64,000 bases of DNA from Amaranthus tricolor (GCF_026212465.1 NC_080058.1:23640109-23704108), one strand, 5' to 3'; shown: positions 50,952 through 61,363, counted from the first letter of the stretch. Numbers and translations: made by a program. The notes: generated by a model from the sequence alone, not told the origin.

Positions 50952-51521
50952 AGGAGGCCTGGTCACCGATTGATAAATATCAGAAATTTGGCTAAGTGTT
51001 GCAGCCTTTCTGTTTGTTTTTGTTTAAGTATTTAGCCACGTGTATTTGTTAGTTAATTGTAACGGCTAGTCTAGATCCCAAAGCCTATAAATATATGGGC
51101 TCTCATTGTAATAAACACGCTTGTACATTGATTTGAGTTTAATACACTTGAGGTATTATTTTCAGAAAAAGGATTTTTCTGAATTTTGAAGTTTGTTTAC
51201 AAACTTCTTCAAAGGGTTGCGGAGCAGCCTTTTGGCCGGAGGGAAGTCTTATCACGGAGTGGTTTGAGTTCTCAAAGGCACCCAGCAATCAAGGTTTCAT
51301 CATCCTTGCATTGTTTCTATCCTAGTTCGCTCATAGTTCACGTTTCACGGTGTTTGTTTTCCCTCATCAGAAAAACAAGAAACTCTTTCTTGGTTGTTTG
51401 TGTGAGTCAGTGTGTGTGTTCATTGAATTTCTGCGTGTTTGAGTGTTCCCTTAATCAAGATAATTGTCTTATCTTCATCCTTGCAATACACCCAGCAATT
51501 CCCACCCTTGAACACGCATCA
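50552..51521 (+). repeat. 3' LTR of E3 (970 bp)
   Basis: Same sequence as the 5' LTR apart from G at 50584. The first 400 bp are the end of the polyprotein frame (stop 50949-50951). Confidence 0.97.
51037..51093 (+). promoter_or_regulatory. E3 3' LTR promoter module
   Basis: CACGTG 51037-51042, AACGGCTA 51061-51068 and TATAAATA 51086-51093, identical to the 5' LTR. Read-out would run into E4 in antisense. Confidence 0.6.
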
Positions 51522-52903
51522 CAAGGCCATGGAAAGATCTCACTTGGGTAACAGAGGTAGGAACAGGCCAGTTCTTCACAGCCTCTACCTTGGATGGATC
51601 AACCTTCACCCCATCTTTACCTATAATGAATCCCAAAAATCCCACTTCCTTCATAAGGAAACTGCATTTTTCCAATTTCCCATATAATTTCTGCTTCCTC
51701 AAAGTTTCAAACAGTTGCTGCAAATGACTAAGATGTTCCTTCAATCCTCTGCTGTATATCAAGATGTCATCAAGATAGACTACTATGAATTTTCCCAAAA
51801 AAGGTCTCAACACCTCATTCATTAATCTCATAAAGGTGCTGGGGGCTCCTGTTAGACCAAATGGCATGACAAGCCATTCATATAAACCATATTTTGTTTT
51901 GAAGGCAGTTTTCCACTCATCTCCTTCTTTCATTCTAATCTGATGATAGCCACTCCTTAAGTCAACCTTGCTGAACCAGTGGGCACCTGATAGTTCATCC
52001 AACATATCATCTATCCTAGGTATGGGAAACCTATATTTGATGGTTATGTTGTTAACACTTCTGCTATCTATGCACATCCTCCAAGTCCCATCTTTTTTTG
52101 GTACAAGCAGAGTGGGCACTGCACATGGACTGAGGCTCTCCCTTACATATCCCTTGTGTAGTAACTCCTCAACTTGTCTTTGTAGTTCCTTGGTTTCTGT
52201 GGGATTGGCTCTGTAAGCTGGTTTATTGGGTAAAGGAGCTCCTGGTATAAGGTCAATCTGGTGTTCAATTCCCCTTACAGGAGGCAAACCTTCAGGCAAC
52301 TCATCAGGGAACACATCCTTGAACTGCTGTAACAGGGGTTTCACTGCTTGAGGTATTTCAGCTGCTTGCTCTACTTCCTTAGTGACTAAGACATATACCT
52401 CATTCTTGTTCTTGATTTCCTTTTCACAAACTTTCCTGCTGATCAAATGTACGGGTTCCCTCACAGGAGGGGGAACAGTTCTGTGGGGAGGCAGGTGAAC
52501 TAACTCCTTGAGCTTTCCTTCATGCTTTATGATATAGGTGTTTGTAAACCCATTGTGCATGCTCCTCTTGTCATACTGCCATGGTCTACCCAATAGTACA
52601 TGGCAAGCATTCATATCTAGCACATCACACAGCACTTGATCCTTATATGATCCAATAGTAAACCCTATTAAGCATTGCTTATTCACTGTACCAGTAGCAT
52701 TGTTGTCCAGCCATTTCAGTTTGTATGGGTGTGCATGAGGTCTAGTTTTCAAGTTCAGATCTGTTACTAAAGCCAAGCTAACACAGTTTGATTCACTTCC
52801 TCCATCAATAATCATGTCACAGACTTGGTCTTTTACCTTACACTTTGTTTGAAATATATTTTCCCTCTGGTTGTTTTCTTCTTCAGCATAAGTAGTGTGT
52901 AGG
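51522..52903 (-). mobile_element. E4, 5' half, truncated (gag, leader and 5' LTR missing)
   Basis: E4 resumes after E3 with the CAAGG duplication. Similarity to E2 continues to about 52903, where the Gag-protease linker stops, and is replaced by a short duplicated filler and inverted satellite. Gag, primer site and 5' LTR are absent from the window, so E4 was truncated, not just interrupted. Confidence 0.92.
51522..52903 (-). pseudogene. E4 pol 5' part: protease and reverse transcriptase
   Basis: Open in one frame from the truncation to the E3 junction (the ATG at 52815 is internal). It shows a protease motif IDGGSESN at the right end, the LLGRPWQYD block, and reverse transcriptase with YLDD at 51777-51766. 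The frame breaks off in RSFHGL at the E3 insertion and continues at 44954. After 51522 the frame runs by chance into the E3 LTR and stops at 51475. No lesion is seen within this half, but it has no start, promoter or Gag. Confidence 0.92.
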
Positions 52904-52915
52904 CTTCAGCATAAG
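52881..52915. other. Rearrangement junction with 12-bp filler duplication
   Basis: CTTCAGCATAAG occurs at 52881-52892, inside E4, and again at 52904-52915, exactly at the change from E4 to satellite. The second copy matches neither E2 at that position nor the satellite. Short copied filler of this kind is typical of double-strand-break end joining. Confidence 0.75.
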
Positions 52916-53615
52916 GATCAATGATTAATGAACAATGAACGATGAAGAAAGAACAAGGATCAATGACACATGGAGAATGAATGATGAAGAATGAACAAGA
53001 ATCAATGCTCATTGAAGAATGAACGATTAAGAATGAACAAGGATCAATGATCAATGAAGAATTAACAAAGATCAATGATCAATGAAGAATGAACGATGAT
53101 GAATGAACAAGGATCAATGATGAATGAAGAATGAACGATGAAGAAAGAACAAGGAGCATTGATCAATAATGAATCAACGATGAAGAATGAACAAGGATCA
53201 ATGATCAATGAAGAATGAACGATGAAGAATGAACAAGGATCAATGATCAAGGAAGAATGAACGATGAAGAATGAACAATGATTAATAATCGATCAAGAAT
53301 GAACGATGAAGAATGAACAAGGATCATTGATCAATAATGAATGAATGATGAAGAACGAACAAGGATCAATGATCAATGAAGAATGAACGATGAAGAATGA
53401 ACAAGTTTCAATGATCATTAAAGAATGAACGATGAAGAATGAACAAGGATTAATGATCAATGAAGAATGAACGATGAAGAATGAACAAGGATAATTGATC
53501 AATGAACAATGAACGATGAAGAATGAACAAGGATCAATGATCATTGAAGAATGAACGATGAAGAATGAACAAGGATCAATGATTAATGAACAATGAGCGA
53601 TGAAGAATGAACAAG
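52916..53615 (-). repeat. 42-bp satellite, inverted block (about 17 monomers)
   Basis: The same satellite as the main array but on the opposite strand (plus strand reads GATCAATGATCAATGAAGAA). Rare variants in order (TTTGTTAATTCTTC, then a GAGCATTGATT monomer, then a GTGTCATTG monomer, then TTCTTTCTTC) match the main array at about 41667-41829 read on the plus strand, with a few substitutions. It is thus an inverted copy of sequence near the right end of the main array. The frames at 52833-53544 are not genes. Confidence 0.92.
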
Positions 53616-53845
53616 GATCAATTGTGCGCAGTCTGTAAAGAATAATGCATATCTCCTTCGTTACTCCATCAAATCCATTAATTCCTACGCCAAAGGTTCA
53701 CCAACTCAATGAGGAATATGGTGCAAAAACAGTTTTGAAAAATACCCTCAAACGGTCCTCCAAATTGAACACGTTTCCAACCCAAAAAACTGACAGAACT
53801 GAACAACGGTTCCTCCTGTGCGTACCTTGTCCCTTTCGCAAAATG
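53616..53845 (-). other. E5 leader fragment at the array edge
   Basis: This is the LTR-proximal part of the E5 leader, joined to inverted satellite through the shared bases GATCAAT (53616-53622). It is otherwise equal to 56893-57122. No gene is seen. Confidence 0.85.
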
Positions 53846-53857
53846 GCTCTGATACCA
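53846..53857 (-). other. Primer binding site, E5 copy 1
   Basis: The plus strand GCTCTGATACCA is the reverse of TGGTATCAGAGC (initiator tRNA-Met), 3 bp from the LTR. This copy has only 230 bp of leader to its left, so it serves no complete element. Confidence 0.92.
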
Positions 53858-53860
53858 AGT

Positions 53861-54794
53861 TGATGCGTAATCAAGGGCTGATTAGGGCCTTGGTTATGCA
53901 AGGATGAATGTTGCGCGGAAGCTTTAATGATTACTACAAACAATACTACGAAATGATCATGAAAAGAACACGAAACAACCACAAACAGCACCAAGAACTC
54001 CGTTCTTGATTTTCTGATGTTGATCACCTGTGACCCTCCTCTATGATCGACTCTAAACTGATATGTACAAAGCCTTCCAGACCTTGCACTCGAGGTTTCC
54101 TTAAAGTATCAAGGCTGCTCCGCAACTCTTAACGCTCTAAGGATCAAAGGACACTCCGTATACCTTTGATGAAGTTGCCTCCAACTTCGAAGAAGAAAAC
54201 AGAAATCAATTTTCTGAAATACCTCTCTACTTTGATTAATCAAATGAAAACATACATGAATGTTGAACTTCTTATTACACAAGTGAGACTCTCCTTATAT
54301 AGAGATCTCAACCAACATAACGGCTATAAAGTCACAAGCCCAATTAAAACGCACGTGCTAATACATGGGCACTTAAAACAGAAACAGAAAGCAAAAATAC
54401 TTAGAACAGATTTTGATTTTCAAAACTATCGAGCAGCCTTCCTTTAGCTCATCTTCTAGGACTCCACGTGGATCTTTAGCATGGTCCTAGGCCCTTGATG
54501 GCCAGATCCAAGTACCGAGATTCCATGTCCACTTTAGTCCAGGTCATGGATGCATAGGTTTGGTTCCCATGTGTCGTGCAAGGTGGCCTGGTCGCTAGGA
54601 GACTCTGCAGTTTGGATTCTGCTGACTGTTCCCATTAGCTTGGGTTCTGCTGTCTGTTCCCATCTTCCTGTGTGTGATGTTGTTCCCTGTTGCTGTCTTG
54701 GCTTCCTTGTTCCCAAAACATGATCTTGGGTTTATACTTCAATCCTTGGAACACATCCTTGGCCAGCAACCTAACACTTGATGCATTTGCATCA
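53861..54794 (-). repeat. E5 LTR copy 1 (934 bp)
   Basis: On the element's strand it starts TGATGC (54794) and ends GCATCA (53861), a perfect 6-bp inverted repeat. In the U3 part a degenerate reading holds GHQGPRTML at 54503-54477, preceded by a stop at 54534-54532; this is the remnant of the LTR-encoded tail found intact in E1 and E3. Confidence 0.93.
54295..54357 (-). promoter_or_regulatory. E5 LTR copy 1 promoter module
   Basis: CACGTG 54352-54357, reversed AACGGCTA 54319-54326 and TATATAA 54295-54301, with 17 bp between the last two. Confidence 0.6.
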
Positions 54795-54809
54795 ATTCCT
54801 CCCTCTTGG
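54795..54809 (-). other. Polypurine tract, E5 unit 1
   Basis: The minus strand CCAAGAGGGAGGAAT lies directly before the LTR start TGATGC. Bases just upstream still read like the end of a related polyprotein (EELRTIL-like), marking E5 as a deletion derivative of this superfamily. Confidence 0.85.
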
Positions 54810-55055
54810 AAAAAGAATTGTCCTCAATTCTTGACTTCCCATATATGCTTGCTTCAAGAAGAACATCCTATGCTGCACCTGATGCACTTGCTACTGCTGT
54901 CTTAAAGAACTTATTGCACATCCTTCAACCTGTTGTTTTATTGCTGTTCTATTACATTATTCTATTGCATAAAAGAACCTACTACACACTACGCCTACTG
55001 CTGCTACTACATATGTATTACAAATATTCATTTGTACAGGACAAATGCCCACTGA

Positions 55056-56231
55056 TCAACACAAATGCTGATGGACCTGCTGGACTGTACACACACACAC
55101 TGTCCTGTTCCCATTTGCTGGACTGTTCCGTGTAAATACACATGTAAGCATGAATGCCCTTGTTCTCACTTGCATAATTAACCATACCCATATGTTAAAC
55201 AAGCTTACCAAGAAGATTAGCTTGCTTGTATTGCCCATAACACCATGAACTTGTATCATTCTCCCCTTCTTAGAAAAAATTCGACCTCGAATTTTTGTAG
55301 GGTTAAACTCGACAAACGTACTATCATGCACATACTCAACAAAATATACCTTTGCAAACTCATGCTTCCTAGTTTGCTCTCCTTGTAAGCCAACCTCCAA
55401 TCTTGGATGAGCATCCACTATTTCAAAGCACTCCATTGTAGAACCCACATTCCCCATGCCAACTGCCTCAACAACTACAAGATCATTAACACTCTCAACA
55501 CCAGGTGTTTCAACTAGTTCTCCAAGAGCATCAACAATCTCACCACAAGGTGCTTCAACATCTCCTTTATACTCAACAATCACCTCTTTACAAGATGCTT
55601 CAACAGAAGGTGTTTCACCCATGCTTTCAAGATCATGAACAACCGCTGCACAAGGTGTTTCAACCACCTCCTCAAGAGCTTCAACAAACTCTTCACAATC
55701 CGATTCCGGATATTCATCGTAGATAGGAATCACATTTGCATACAAGTCAAGTTCCTCTTGTTTAGAAGCAATATCACAACCTTCAAGATCATTACTCATT
55801 TCTGCCCGAATCTCTTTGATCACCTTGTCCAGTTCATTGATATCCTTAAAACGAGGTGGAGGGCGCGCAACTGTATCCACATATTTTGAAGTGACGTTAA
55901 ATATAACCCTACGTTTAGAATTAGGGTCATACTTAAGAACAGTTACCACCTTAGAATCCCCAAATTCCTCTTGCAATTCCTGTTGGATTCTCAACTTTTC
56001 TTGAAGATGAAGCTTCCTCTTCAAGCTTTGTATTTGACTCTCAACTAGCACCAATTGTTTCTGAGAGAGATCAACATTCTTCCAATATCCAAAGTTTTCA
56101 TAAAACTTTATTAACTCTCCAAGATATTCTTCCCTAATCTTCAATGATTGCAGCTTATCCCTCAATGCATCTTCATGTTCTGGTTTATCAAATGCTCCAC
56201 ATTTGTCCATGTTTAATTTTGTTAATGTCAT
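55056..56231 (-). CDS. E5 internal ORF, unit 1 (391 aa, unknown function)
   Basis: This is the only long frame of the E5 internal region, starting 892 bp inside the primer site (56231; a second ATG at 56207 is possible). I do not recognise the protein. Residues 1-110 are charged and probably coiled-coil. A middle part (RPPPRF, then IPIYDEYPESD) resembles the acidic linkers of plant gypsy polyproteins. Residues about 180-270 repeat VETPC/VEAPC-like acidic blocks. The end, from about residue 320 (GRIFSKKGRM), overlaps a second polypurine/LTR-start-like sequence, so the last 70 residues are probably chance reading. No catalytic motif or zinc knuckle is seen. It could be a Gag remnant, an accessory protein or a captured fragment. 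It is identical in all three full units. Confidence 0.55.
   Translation of the reverse strand: MTLTKLNMDKCGAFDKPEHEDALRDKLQSLKIREEYLGELIKFYENFGYWKNVDLSQKQLVLVESQIQSLKRKLHLQEKLRIQQELQEEFGDSKVVTVLKYDPNSKRRVIFNVTSKYVDTVARPPPRFKDINELDKVIKEIRAEMSNDLEGCDIASKQEELDLYANVIPIYDEYPESDCEEFVEALEEVVETPCAAVVHDLESMGETPSVEASCKEVIVEYKGDVEAPCGEIVDALGELVETPGVESVNDLVVVEAVGMGNVGSTMECFEIVDAHPRLEVGLQGEQTRKHEFAKVYFVEYVHDSTFVEFNPTKIRGRIFSKKGRMIQVHGVMGNTSKLIFLVSLFNIWVWLIMQVRTRAFMLTCVFTRNSPANGNRTVCVCTVQQVHQHLC
55251..55273 (-). other. Internal polypurine/LTR-start-like sequence, E5 unit 1
   Basis: The minus strand reads CTAAGAAGGGGAGAA followed by TGATACAA. This looks like another gypsy family's polypurine tract plus LTR start, inside the ORF and about 460 bp before the true tract. 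Copies occur at 58528-58550 and 61805-61827. Confidence 0.5.
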
Positions 56232-57122
56232 CTTCTAGACTCAATAAAGGGTGAAAAATTAAAAAGGAAAGAAAAAAGACACGAGGTTTTGGGAATTTTT
56301 TGTGTGCACAAAACAGAACTCAACAGAAACAAACACTACAAATTCAGAATCTGTGTGTTCGACCTTCACTACTGTGAACCCGATCAAACCAACTCCAATG
56401 ATGATGAAAATTGGTGACAACACACCTCAAGATGTCTACAAACACTCAGAATTGAAATTACGCAAAAATATTGTGTGGTTTGATCACAAATCAAATTTTA
56501 CTACACACATACAGTCTGAATTGTTTCTGTGACCTTTGGTCAAAAACACTTGCGCATCTTTTTTTCCACAACCCCAATGACTACACAAAAAGACTCACCA
56601 AAAATTAGACTGAAAATGAATCAATGTGAAAAAAAGAAAAAATGAAAAGGACTCAAAAATGAAAGAGAAATGAAGAAAATACAGAAGACACAAAAAAATG
56701 AAGCCCCCTGTACTTTTTCAGAACAACACTGAAATGGGTCAATCAAGAAGCCTATGAAACGTAAGAAAAAATGCACACACGATGTAGTTTGATGAATATA
56801 GGATGTTAATTGATAATTTGATAGAAAATGAAGGCCAAAGGAAAGAATCTTGATAGGTTTTCGAAGACAACTTACCACACATGTACAGAACCGATCAATT
56901 GTGCGCAGTCTGTAAAGAATAATGCATATCTCCTTCGTTACTCCATCAAATCCATTAATTCCAACGCCAAAGGTTCACCAACTCAATGAGGAATATGGTG
57001 CAAAAACAGTTTTGAAAAATACCCTCAAACGGTCCTCCAAATTGAACACGTTACCAACCCAAAAAACTGACAGAACTGAACAACGGTTCCTCCTGTGCGT
57101 ACCTTGTCCCTTTCGCAAAATG
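56232..57122 (-). other. E5 leader, unit 1
   Basis: These 891 bp lie between primer site and ORF. The plus strand is A-rich (AAAAAGAAAAAATG region near 56630). Short frames on both strands (for example 56302-56532 and 56621-56878) show no recognisable feature. No gene is called. Confidence 0.75.
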
Positions 57123-57134
57123 GCTCTGATACCA
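57123..57134 (-). other. Primer binding site, E5 copy 2
   Basis: GCTCTGATACCA on the plus strand, 3 bp from the LTR. This is the primer site for the element whose internal region runs left to 54795. Confidence 0.92.
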
Positions 57135-57137
57135 AGT

Positions 57138-58071
57138 TGATGCGTAATCAAGGGCTGATTAGGGCCTTGGTTATGCAAGGATGAATGTTGCGCGGAAGCT
57201 TTAATGATTACTACAAACAATACTACGAAATGATCATGAAAAGAACACGAAACAACCACAAACAGCACCAAGAACTCCGTTCTTGATTTTCTGATGTTGA
57301 TCACCTGTGACCCTCCTCTATGATCGACTCTAAACTGATATGTACAAAGCCTTCCAGACCTTGCACTCGAGGTTTCCTTAAAGTATCAAGGCTGCTCCGC
57401 AACTCTTAACGCTCTAAGGATCAAAGGACACTCCGTATACCTTTGATGAAGTTGCCTCCAACTTCGAAGAAGAAAACAGAAATCAATTTTCTGAAATACC
57501 TCTCTACTTTGATTAATCAAATGAAAACATACATGAATGTTGAACTTCTTATTACACAAGTGAGACTCTCCTTATATAGAGATCTCAACCAACATAACGG
57601 CTATAAAGTCACAAGCCCAATTAAAACGCACGTGCTAATACATGGGCACTTAAAACAGAAACAGAAAGCAAAAATACTTAGAACAGATTTTGATTTTCAA
57701 AACTATCGAGCAGCCTTCCTTTAGCTCATCTTCTAGGACTCCACGTGGATCTTTAGCATGGTCCTAGGCCCTTGATGGCCAGATCCAAGTACCGAGATTC
57801 CATGTCCACTTTAGTCCAGGTCATGGATGCATAGGTTTGGTTCCCATGTGTCGTGCAAGGTGGCCTGGTCGCTAGGAGACTCTGCAGTTTGGATTCTGCT
57901 GACTGTTCCCATTAGCTTGGGTTCTGCTGTCTGTTCCCATCTTCCTGTGTGTGATGTTGTTCCCTGTTGCTGTCTTGGCTTCCTTGTTCCCAAAACATGA
58001 TCTTGGGTTTATACTTCAATCCTTGGAACACATCCTTGGCCAGCAACCTAACACTTGATGCATTTGCATCA
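57138..58071 (-). repeat. E5 LTR copy 2 (934 bp)
   Basis: Exactly 3277 bp from copy 1. It acts as 5' LTR for unit 1 and as 3' LTR for unit 2. Confidence 0.93.
57572..57634 (-). promoter_or_regulatory. E5 LTR copy 2 promoter module
   Basis: Same module as in copy 1, 3277 bp further on. It is the promoter position for the unit 1 ORF. Confidence 0.6.
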
Positions 58072-58086
58072 ATTCCTCCCTCTTGG
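58072..58086 (-). other. Polypurine tract, E5 unit 2
   Basis: Same sequence and position relative to the LTR as in unit 1. Confidence 0.85.
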
Positions 58087-58332
58087 AAAAAGAATTGTCC
58101 TCAATTCTTGACTTCCCATATATGCTTGCTTCAAGAAGAACATCCTATGCTGCACCTGATGCACTTGCTACTGCTGTCTTAAAGAACTTATTGCACATCC
58201 TTCAACCTGTTGTTTTATTGCTGTTCTATTACATTATTCTATTGCATAAAAGAACCTACTACACACTACGCCTACTGCTGCTACTACATATGTATTACAA
58301 ATATTCATTTGTACAGGACAAATGCCCACTGA

Positions 58333-59508
58333 TCAACACAAATGCTGATGGACCTGCTGGACTGTACACACACACACTGTCCTGTTCCCATTTGCTGGAC
58401 TGTTCCGTGTAAATACACATGTAAGCATGAATGCCCTTGTTCTCACTTGCATAATTAACCATACCCATATGTTAAACAAGCTTACCAAGAAGATTAGCTT
58501 GCTTGTATTGCCCATAACACCATGAACTTGTATCATTCTCCCCTTCTTAGAAAAAATTCGACCTCGAATTTTTGTAGGGTTAAACTCGACAAACGTACTA
58601 TCATGCACATACTCAACAAAATATACCTTTGCAAACTCATGCTTCCTAGTTTGCTCTCCTTGTAAGCCAACCTCCAATCTTGGATGAGCATCCACTATTT
58701 CAAAGCACTCCATTGTAGAACCCACATTCCCCATGCCAACTGCCTCAACAACTACAAGATCATTAACACTCTCAACACCAGGTGTTTCAACTAGTTCTCC
58801 AAGAGCATCAACAATCTCACCACAAGGTGCTTCAACATCTCCTTTATACTCAACAATCACCTCTTTACAAGATGCTTCAACAGAAGGTGTTTCACCCATG
58901 CTTTCAAGATCATGAACAACCGCTGCACAAGGTGTTTCAACCACCTCCTCAAGAGCTTCAACAAACTCTTCACAATCCGATTCCGGATATTCATCGTAGA
59001 TAGGAATCACATTTGCATACAAGTCAAGTTCCTCTTGTTTAGAAGCAATATCACAACCTTCAAGATCATTACTCATTTCTGCCCGAATCTCTTTGATCAC
59101 CTTGTCCAGTTCATTGATATCCTTAAAACGAGGTGGAGGGCGCGCAACTGTATCCACATATTTTGAAGTGACGTTAAATATAACCCTACGTTTAGAATTA
59201 GGGTCATACTTAAGAACAGTTACCACCTTAGAATCCCCAAATTCCTCTTGCAATTCCTGTTGGATTCTCAACTTTTCTTGAAGATGAAGCTTCCTCTTCA
59301 AGCTTTGTATTTGACTCTCAACTAGCACCAATTGTTTCTGAGAGAGATCAACATTCTTCCAATATCCAAAGTTTTCATAAAACTTTATTAACTCTCCAAG
59401 ATATTCTTCCCTAATCTTCAATGATTGCAGCTTATCCCTCAATGCATCTTCATGTTCTGGTTTATCAAATGCTCCACATTTGTCCATGTTTAATTTTGTT
59501 AATGTCAT
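58333..59508 (-). CDS. E5 internal ORF, unit 2 (391 aa, unknown function)
   Basis: The translation is identical to the unit 1 ORF, with no substitution, which fits very recent amplification. For features and doubts see unit 1. Confidence 0.55.
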   Translation of the reverse strand: MTLTKLNMDKCGAFDKPEHEDALRDKLQSLKIREEYLGELIKFYENFGYWKNVDLSQKQLVLVESQIQSLKRKLHLQEKLRIQQELQEEFGDSKVVTVLKYDPNSKRRVIFNVTSKYVDTVARPPPRFKDINELDKVIKEIRAEMSNDLEGCDIASKQEELDLYANVIPIYDEYPESDCEEFVEALEEVVETPCAAVVHDLESMGETPSVEASCKEVIVEYKGDVEAPCGEIVDALGELVETPGVESVNDLVVVEAVGMGNVGSTMECFEIVDAHPRLEVGLQGEQTRKHEFAKVYFVEYVHDSTFVEFNPTKIRGRIFSKKGRMIQVHGVMGNTSKLIFLVSLFNIWVWLIMQVRTRAFMLTCVFTRNSPANGNRTVCVCTVQQVHQHLC

Positions 59509-60399
59509 CTTCTAGACTCAATAAAGGGTGAAAAATTAAAAAGGAAAGAAAAAAGACACGAGGTTTTGGGAATTTTTTGTGTGCACAAAACAGAACTCAA
59601 CAGAAACAAACACTACAAATTCAGAATCTGTGTGTTCGACCTTCACTACTGTGAACCCGATCAAACCAACTCCAATGATGATGAAAATTGGTGACAACAC
59701 ACCTCAAGATGTCTACAAACACTCAGAATTGAAATTACGCAAAAATATTGTGTGGTTTGATCACAAATCAAATTTTACTACACACATACAGTCTGAATTG
59801 TTTCTGTGACCTTTGGTCAAAAACACTTGCGCATCTTTTTTTCCACAACCCCAATGACTACACAAAAAGACTCACCAAAAATTAGACTGAAAATGAATCA
59901 ATGTGAAAAAAAGAAAAAATGAAAAGGACTCAAAAATGAAAGAGAAATGAAGAAAATACAGAAGACACAAAAAAATGAAGCCCCCTGTACTTTTTCAGAA
60001 CAACACTGAAATGGGTCAATCAAGAAGCCTATGAAACGTAAGAAAAAATGCACACACGATGTAGTTTGATGAATATAGGATGTTAATTGATAATTTGATA
60101 GAAAATGAAGGCCAAAGGAAAGAATCTTGATAGGTTTTCGAAGACAACTTACCACACATGTACAGAACCGATCAATTGTGCGCAGTCTGTAAAGAATAAT
60201 GCATATCTCCTTCGTTACTCCATCAAATCCATTAATTCCAACGCCAAAGGTTCACCAACTCAATGAGGAATATGGTGCAAAAACAGTTTTGAAAAATACC
60301 CTCAAACGGTCCTCCAAATTGAACACGTTACCAACCCAAAAAACTGACAGAACTGAACAACGGTTCCTCCTGTGCGTACCTTGTCCCTTTCGCAAAATG
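59509..60399 (-). other. E5 leader, unit 2
   Basis: A copy of the leader of unit 1, non-coding as far as can be seen. Confidence 0.75.
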
Positions 60400-60411
60400 G
60401 CTCTGATACCA
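60400..60411 (-). other. Primer binding site, E5 copy 3
   Basis: GCTCTGATACCA on the plus strand, 3 bp from the LTR, serving unit 2. Confidence 0.92.
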
Positions 60412-60414
60412 AGT

Positions 60415-61348
60415 TGATGCGTAATCAAGGGCTGATTAGGGCCTTGGTTATGCAAGGATGAATGTTGCGCGGAAGCTTTAATGATTACTACAAACAATAC
60501 TACGAAATGATCATGAAAAGAACACGAAACAACCACAAACAGCACCAAGAACTCCGTTCTTGATTTTCTGATGTTGATCACCTGTGACCCTCCTCTATGA
60601 TCGACTCTAAACTGATATGTACAAAGCCTTCCAGACCTTGCACTCGAGGTTTCCTTAAAGTATCAAGGCTGCTCCGCAACTCTTAACGCTCTAAGGATCA
60701 AAGGACACTCCGTATACCTTTGATGAAGTTGCCTCCAACTTCGAAGAAGAAAACAGAAATCAATTTTCTGAAATACCTCTCTACTTTGATTAATCAAATG
60801 AAAACATACATGAATGTTGAACTTCTTATTACACAAGTGAGACTCTCCTTATATAGAGATCTCAACCAACATAACGGCTATAAAGTCACAAGCCCAATTA
60901 AAACGCACGTGCTAATACATGGGCACTTAAAACAGAAACAGAAAGCAAAAATACTTAGAACAGATTTTGATTTTCAAAACTATCGAGCAGCCTTCCTTTA
61001 GCTCATCTTCTAGGACTCCACGTGGATCTTTAGCATGGTCCTAGGCCCTTGATGGCCAGATCCAAGTACCGAGATTCCATGTCCACTTTAGTCCAGGTCA
61101 TGGATGCATAGGTTTGGTTCCCATGTGTCGTGCAAGGTGGCCTGGTCGCTAGGAGACTCTGCAGTTTGGATTCTGCTGACTGTTCCCATTAGCTTGGGTT
61201 CTGCTGTCTGTTCCCATCTTCCTGTGTGTGATGTTGTTCCCTGTTGCTGTCTTGGCTTCCTTGTTCCCAAAACATGATCTTGGGTTTATACTTCAATCCT
61301 TGGAACACATCCTTGGCCAGCAACCTAACACTTGATGCATTTGCATCA
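60415..61348 (-). repeat. E5 LTR copy 3 (934 bp)
   Basis: Exactly 3277 bp from copy 2, shared by units 2 and 3. Its promoter module is at 60849-60911. Confidence 0.93.
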
Positions 61349-61363
61349 ATTCCTCCCTCTTGG
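61349..61363 (-). other. Polypurine tract, E5 unit 3
   Basis: Same sequence and position as in units 1 and 2. Confidence 0.85.

Larger units (their letters stand above)
44955..51521 (+). mobile_element. Intact young Ty3/gypsy retrotransposon E3, nested in E4 (6567 bp)
   Basis: A complete element: two 970-bp LTRs, primer site, single Gag-Pol frame and polypurine tract. The 5-bp target duplication CAAGG is at 44950-44954 and 51522-51526. It sits in the RT/RNase H junction of E4, in the opposite orientation. Reading both LTRs side by side shows one difference (A at 44987, G at 50584). With an intact frame this is a candidate autonomous, recently active copy. It is a family member of E1. CRM-like lineage is inferred from pol overlapping the LTR and protease-region sequence. 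Confidence 0.97.

Noticed and set aside
54166..54447. Plus-strand ORFs in E5 units (e.g. 93, 109, 71 codons) as genes
   Set aside because: They are antisense to LTR and internal sequence, show no domain, and repeat only because the unit repeats.
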